64,000 nt of DNA from Trachelipus rathkii. Taxonomy: Eukaryota; Arthropoda; Malacostraca; Isopoda; Trachelipodidae. The first letter of the stretch is position 1. Each line of letters starts with the position of its first letter. Under the pieces are notes generated by a model, which saw only the letters and a program-made list of their open reading frames with translations, had not been told where the DNA came from and made no database searches. Below are positions 60,701 through 64,000 of this stretch, piece by piece. The stretch covers positions 2,501 to 66,500 of the forward strand of contig JABUQX010038821.1 in NCBI GenBank assembly GCA_015478945.1, written 5' to 3'. Both the position numbers and the translations under genes were made by a program.

Positions 60701-62590
60701 TCGCCTGATTTTAGTTTAAGATAGTAGGAAGAACGGTTTTTGCCATATATAATTAAGCCGGGTTTTTTGTATTCAATTATTGATACTTGTAGGTTAGCAT
60801 AAATGATTATTTCTTTATTTAGTCTATAGGGTTCCAAATTGCTTTTTATTTAGTAAAAATTTGGTGAAATTTATTATTACATTTTTAAACATACGCATTA
60901 TGTAATTTAGCGTATAAACAAATTTCGGTTGAATACATTTGGATTGTTTCAAAACGATGGTAAAAAATTGGGGAAAATTTTTTTTGGCATTAGCATTTCA
61001 TTATTTTCTATCACATATATGACATATCAGTGTTAATTCCGAAGGGTGGGCCCCAGTTTTCATGCGAAAATTTAAATTCAAAAAGAAAAGATTTTCTTTT
61101 AAAAGAAAGATAATAAATAATTAGAAACTACATGGACAAGAGGATTGTCCATTACTAACCTTGCCTTTAATTATTTAACACTTTGTTTCTAAACGCTTAG
61201 GCATGTTTTCTAATTAGGAAGAGGATAGTTTGACACTTCCATTAATATTTTTTTGGTGCTTTTAAACGTACTTAGCATGTTTCTTAATCAAGAGACGATG
61301 TTACTAACGCACTTCTTCTCATTACTATTTTTTAGTTTTTATTTGTTAAGTTTGATACTAAACAGTATTGTTAAAAATCAGCTAATGTATTTACAAACAC
61401 CTAATTTCAGCGGATTATACTTAAATTTTTAGTAGCATTTTTCCCGTTTTTAGAATCATGCACTACTTCTTCACATTAGGTTCCAGTTTTTTTGGGCATA
61501 TTCTAGGGCTTGAATCGGCGCAATAACATTATATAATAATAGGTCTTGTTATCTGCGCTATATGTAGTTAGTTAAACCTTTAATTAAGGTGAAACATTTG
61601 ATAGGTCTAAATGGTATATCGAATATGTGAAGTAAAGCCGATACGGATTTGAATTATTAGCAATTACAAAATATTTTATGCTAGATAAACACAAGGAGAC
61701 CAATGAAGGTCTTAGATGAGTATTATTAATAAATTTAAGTTTATTCGTATAACCAAAATTCATGGGCCAGTAAAGTAAAAGTAAAAACTAGTCGTCTTTT
61801 ATTAATCAACAAATGGTGTCATGAGGGTAAATAGCATACCACAATACAAAAATCTCATCATGGAAACTGATCCTCTTTCAGTACCAATAATATTTTACCG
61901 TGTCAAAGTGATTATTTACCCACAAGACAAGCTCTATACAAATTCCGAGAGGAAACGGTTATGGAATTTCATTTCATGATAGCAAAGGGTTCGTACAATT
62001 TATTTCTTACCTGCAATACATGGGCAAATGGCGCTTAAAAGCAGGTATCAAAACTAGCACATACTCATGCCCTAAGCATCTATCCGTTAAGTTTCTTAGT
62101 ATTTACTCTTATGACTACTTTCTTTATGAGGAGTGAAGAGTACAAAAATATTCCCCAATCTCATATAGTCACTTCATAGAAAACATTTAAGGTTCTAGGT
62201 TCTTGATCCCATTTTCAAACTACTTTCACTTTTTTAGATATAAAGTTTCATATACTTATCCGCACGTAAATATCTTTTCTATAATATAGGTAAGAGGAAT
62301 TCCCTCCTTGGAACCTGTATGATTGAAAACATTTATGACCTTATTCAACTTTTTCTTTTTCTGTCGACTCCACATGTAAGAAAGTATCTCAAGTTTACTC
62401 AGAACTTTTTTGTCCTTTTCCCTCTTTAGTAGTCCTTTTTTTACGTGATTGTCCTCGAGATATACTGAATAAATTATTATTTTCAGCTAATATAACCCTC
62501 CAGTTCATTCCATTTCCCGGCAGAATCGAGATCTATATTCAAGTCAAACTCGATCTATACTAGTTCGCTTAGCACAATTTTATGTAATCA
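57760..62590. other. AT-rich DNA, no gene recognised
   Basis: Almost 5 kb with no microsatellite of note, no LINE or gypsy motif, and only short random-looking frames (such as 57898-58125 and 59084-59308). It appears single-copy. Distal regulatory sequence or intron of a flanking gene cannot be excluded. Confidence 0.4.
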
Positions 62591-62592
62591 TA

Positions 62593-62787
62593 ATGGACCA
62601 ATTATACTCTATTTTCTCAACAACGCCAGATTGTTGGAGTATTGCTTTTGGCGTTCTGGCTGTGGCATACGCCCTAATATTTCTTTTAGAGATAAACAGT
62701 AGCGTTCTTTTCTTCACGATTTGCCTCTCTGGTTGTAACAACGACCAAATCTGGTGCCTCAGGAACCTGACTCGCTCCTGGTATTAA
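62593..62787 (+). CDS. Short frame with one membrane segment (doubtful)
   Basis: 64 codons from ATG to TAA. Residues about 17-36 (IAFGVLAVAYALIFLLEINS) form a plausible membrane helix or signal anchor near the N-terminus, followed by a Cys-containing tail (LFFTICLSGCNNDQIWC). The local codon composition is better balanced than in surrounding frames. No family was recognised. It could be a first exon of a membrane-anchored enzyme or chance. Confidence 0.2.
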   Translation: MDQLYSIFSTTPDCWSIAFGVLAVAYALIFLLEINSSVLFFTICLSGCNNDQIWCLRNLTRSWY

Positions 62788-62799
62788 CAAGGCATCGTT

Positions 62800-64000
62800 T
62801 CTTCTCTTCCTCCTATTGTATCCTTCATTTCCTTTAACTTCATTCATGGAAATCACTCTCTAAAGGTGAGAATCCTTAAACGCGATAGAATTTTTGCCCC
62901 GTAGTTTATTGGTTTATTCTATGCAAATCCGCCACAGGTCCGACTATATTACGGAGAAGACTCGCGCACACCTCATTCCCTTCTGTCTTCTGCAATTTGT
63001 CTACCTGGGAGTTAGCGAGTTTCCCACCTCATCTCTTATTTTCCCCTAAAGTTAAAAATTTCTCATATAGATGATTAAAATATTAACTAAATAAAAATAA
63101 CTCGTATCTAAAGGAAAGAAAATAAACACACGCAATAGGCGATAGACTCCTTAAAAATACTAGATAATTATAATATTAAAAGATACCATAATGCTAATTA
63201 ATAAATTGTTCGCATGAATAATAAGATAAGCCTCACGATGACTGATTCTATCTCTCTGTATGCTATATCTTTCATACTTATAGTCAGTCATATGATGATT
63301 TAACTTACCGGTATTAAGTCATTAATATATATATTATAACGTGATAGATATAACCGCCTCTGCTAATGATACAAGTTATCAATAGTCATATAACCTATGA
63401 TATTATACCATCCATACCTATAGTATATATTACCTGGTATTTCAATAACTATTACGATCATCGCTCAGAATCCTGGAATCTCTATACTATTACCTCTATA
63501 TAGTGTGTAATCCTAATATTAGTCACTCCTTATATATAGCCTATATAATATCTTATAATATATATATATAATATTGGTTCAATCTAATCATATTATTATT
63601 TAGATCAAATGACATCATTCTTAAATTTTTACAAAGGAATACTATGATGATGGAGTATAAAGATAAAGTAATTTTTAAGCATTATCCTGAGAGGAGTTTA
63701 ATGAGTTGAGACGCTACTCATTCGAGTCCAGAGTGAACCAGTGAATTAAAAATCGATTGATGCGTCATCCCTAACCAGATGCTCTCACCAAATAGGCGTG
63801 TAGTGCTCCCATAATGATAGAGCTTCAATTCAACTGGCGGAGTGACGAACCTCTACATCAAGATTTATTAAAAATAATAATAGAGTGCAATTGAACTGGT
63901 TAATAGATCAAGCCGCTTAACGAGATTTGGCGTGAATAATTAAATTAATCAAATAAAACAATAATCAAATAACACATATATTAATTAATATTAATTAATA
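62800..64000. other. AT-rich DNA at the window end
   Basis: No gene or repeat family recognised. The last 70 bp are ATTAATTA-rich. Confidence 0.4.

Overview
This is a eukaryotic nuclear window, most likely from an arthropod and probably a decapod crustacean. The evidence is spliced exons of a conserved animal gene, several (CCTAA)n/(TTAGG)n tracts of the arthropod telomere type, very dense and long microsatellites ((TA)n, (TAA)n, a GA tract of about 1 kb, (TTC)n), and many decayed non-LTR elements. There is no operon structure, CRISPR array or bacterial gene. The species assignment is inference.

Only two host genes can be supported. On the plus strand the last three coding exons of an LMBRD2-type membrane protein lie at 7742-7943, 20091-20187 and 20368-20602, with a poly(A) signal at 20898. 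They keep one open frame through GT-AG splice sites. On the minus strand two phase-compatible exons (26473-26392, then 23684-23572) form the 3' end of a gene I cannot name. The two genes converge tail to tail across about 3 kb.

The rest is repeat biology. Region 1-7.7 kb: a GC-rich satellite built on GGCTCC motifs, then a 2.8-kb palindrome flanked by (TA)n arrays, all bracketed by a 230-bp direct repeat. Region 8-20 kb is the 12-kb LMBRD2 intron. It holds two tRNA-derived SINE types, a 4.9-kb tandem duplication, a MITE with telomere-like repeats in its core, and LINE family A on both strands. Region 20.9-31.5 kb: a TTAA-flanked 1-kb foldback, a 275-bp MITE, further LINE A copies (one carrying a 433-bp PIF/Harbinger-like insertion) and a hAT-like MITE. 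Region 31.7-37.3 kb: the GA tract, a Jockey-like LINE with a YADD motif, and (TAA)n/(TA)n arrays. Region 37.7-43.9 kb: a 2.6-kb nested palindrome; a third LINE split by a 1.5-kb hAT-like element with an 8-bp target duplication; and, inside that element, a GC-rich island with an 11-bp-stem hairpin whose loop carries TAATATTAC, the nonanucleotide of CRESS-DNA virus replication origins. Region 44.7-50 kb: a 36-bp minisatellite and a decayed Ty3/gypsy element (Gag, protease, RT, RNase H, integrase). Region 51-52 kb: a minus-strand LINE A copy split by a large (GAA)n expansion. Region 53-64 kb: AT-rich DNA with (TA)n arrays and no gene I can support.

The elements are layered, and several insertions can be ordered in time because the empty site is known from another copy or the target duplication survives. 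The most unusual signal is the CRESS-like origin hairpin inside the hAT-like element at 41.5-43.0 kb.
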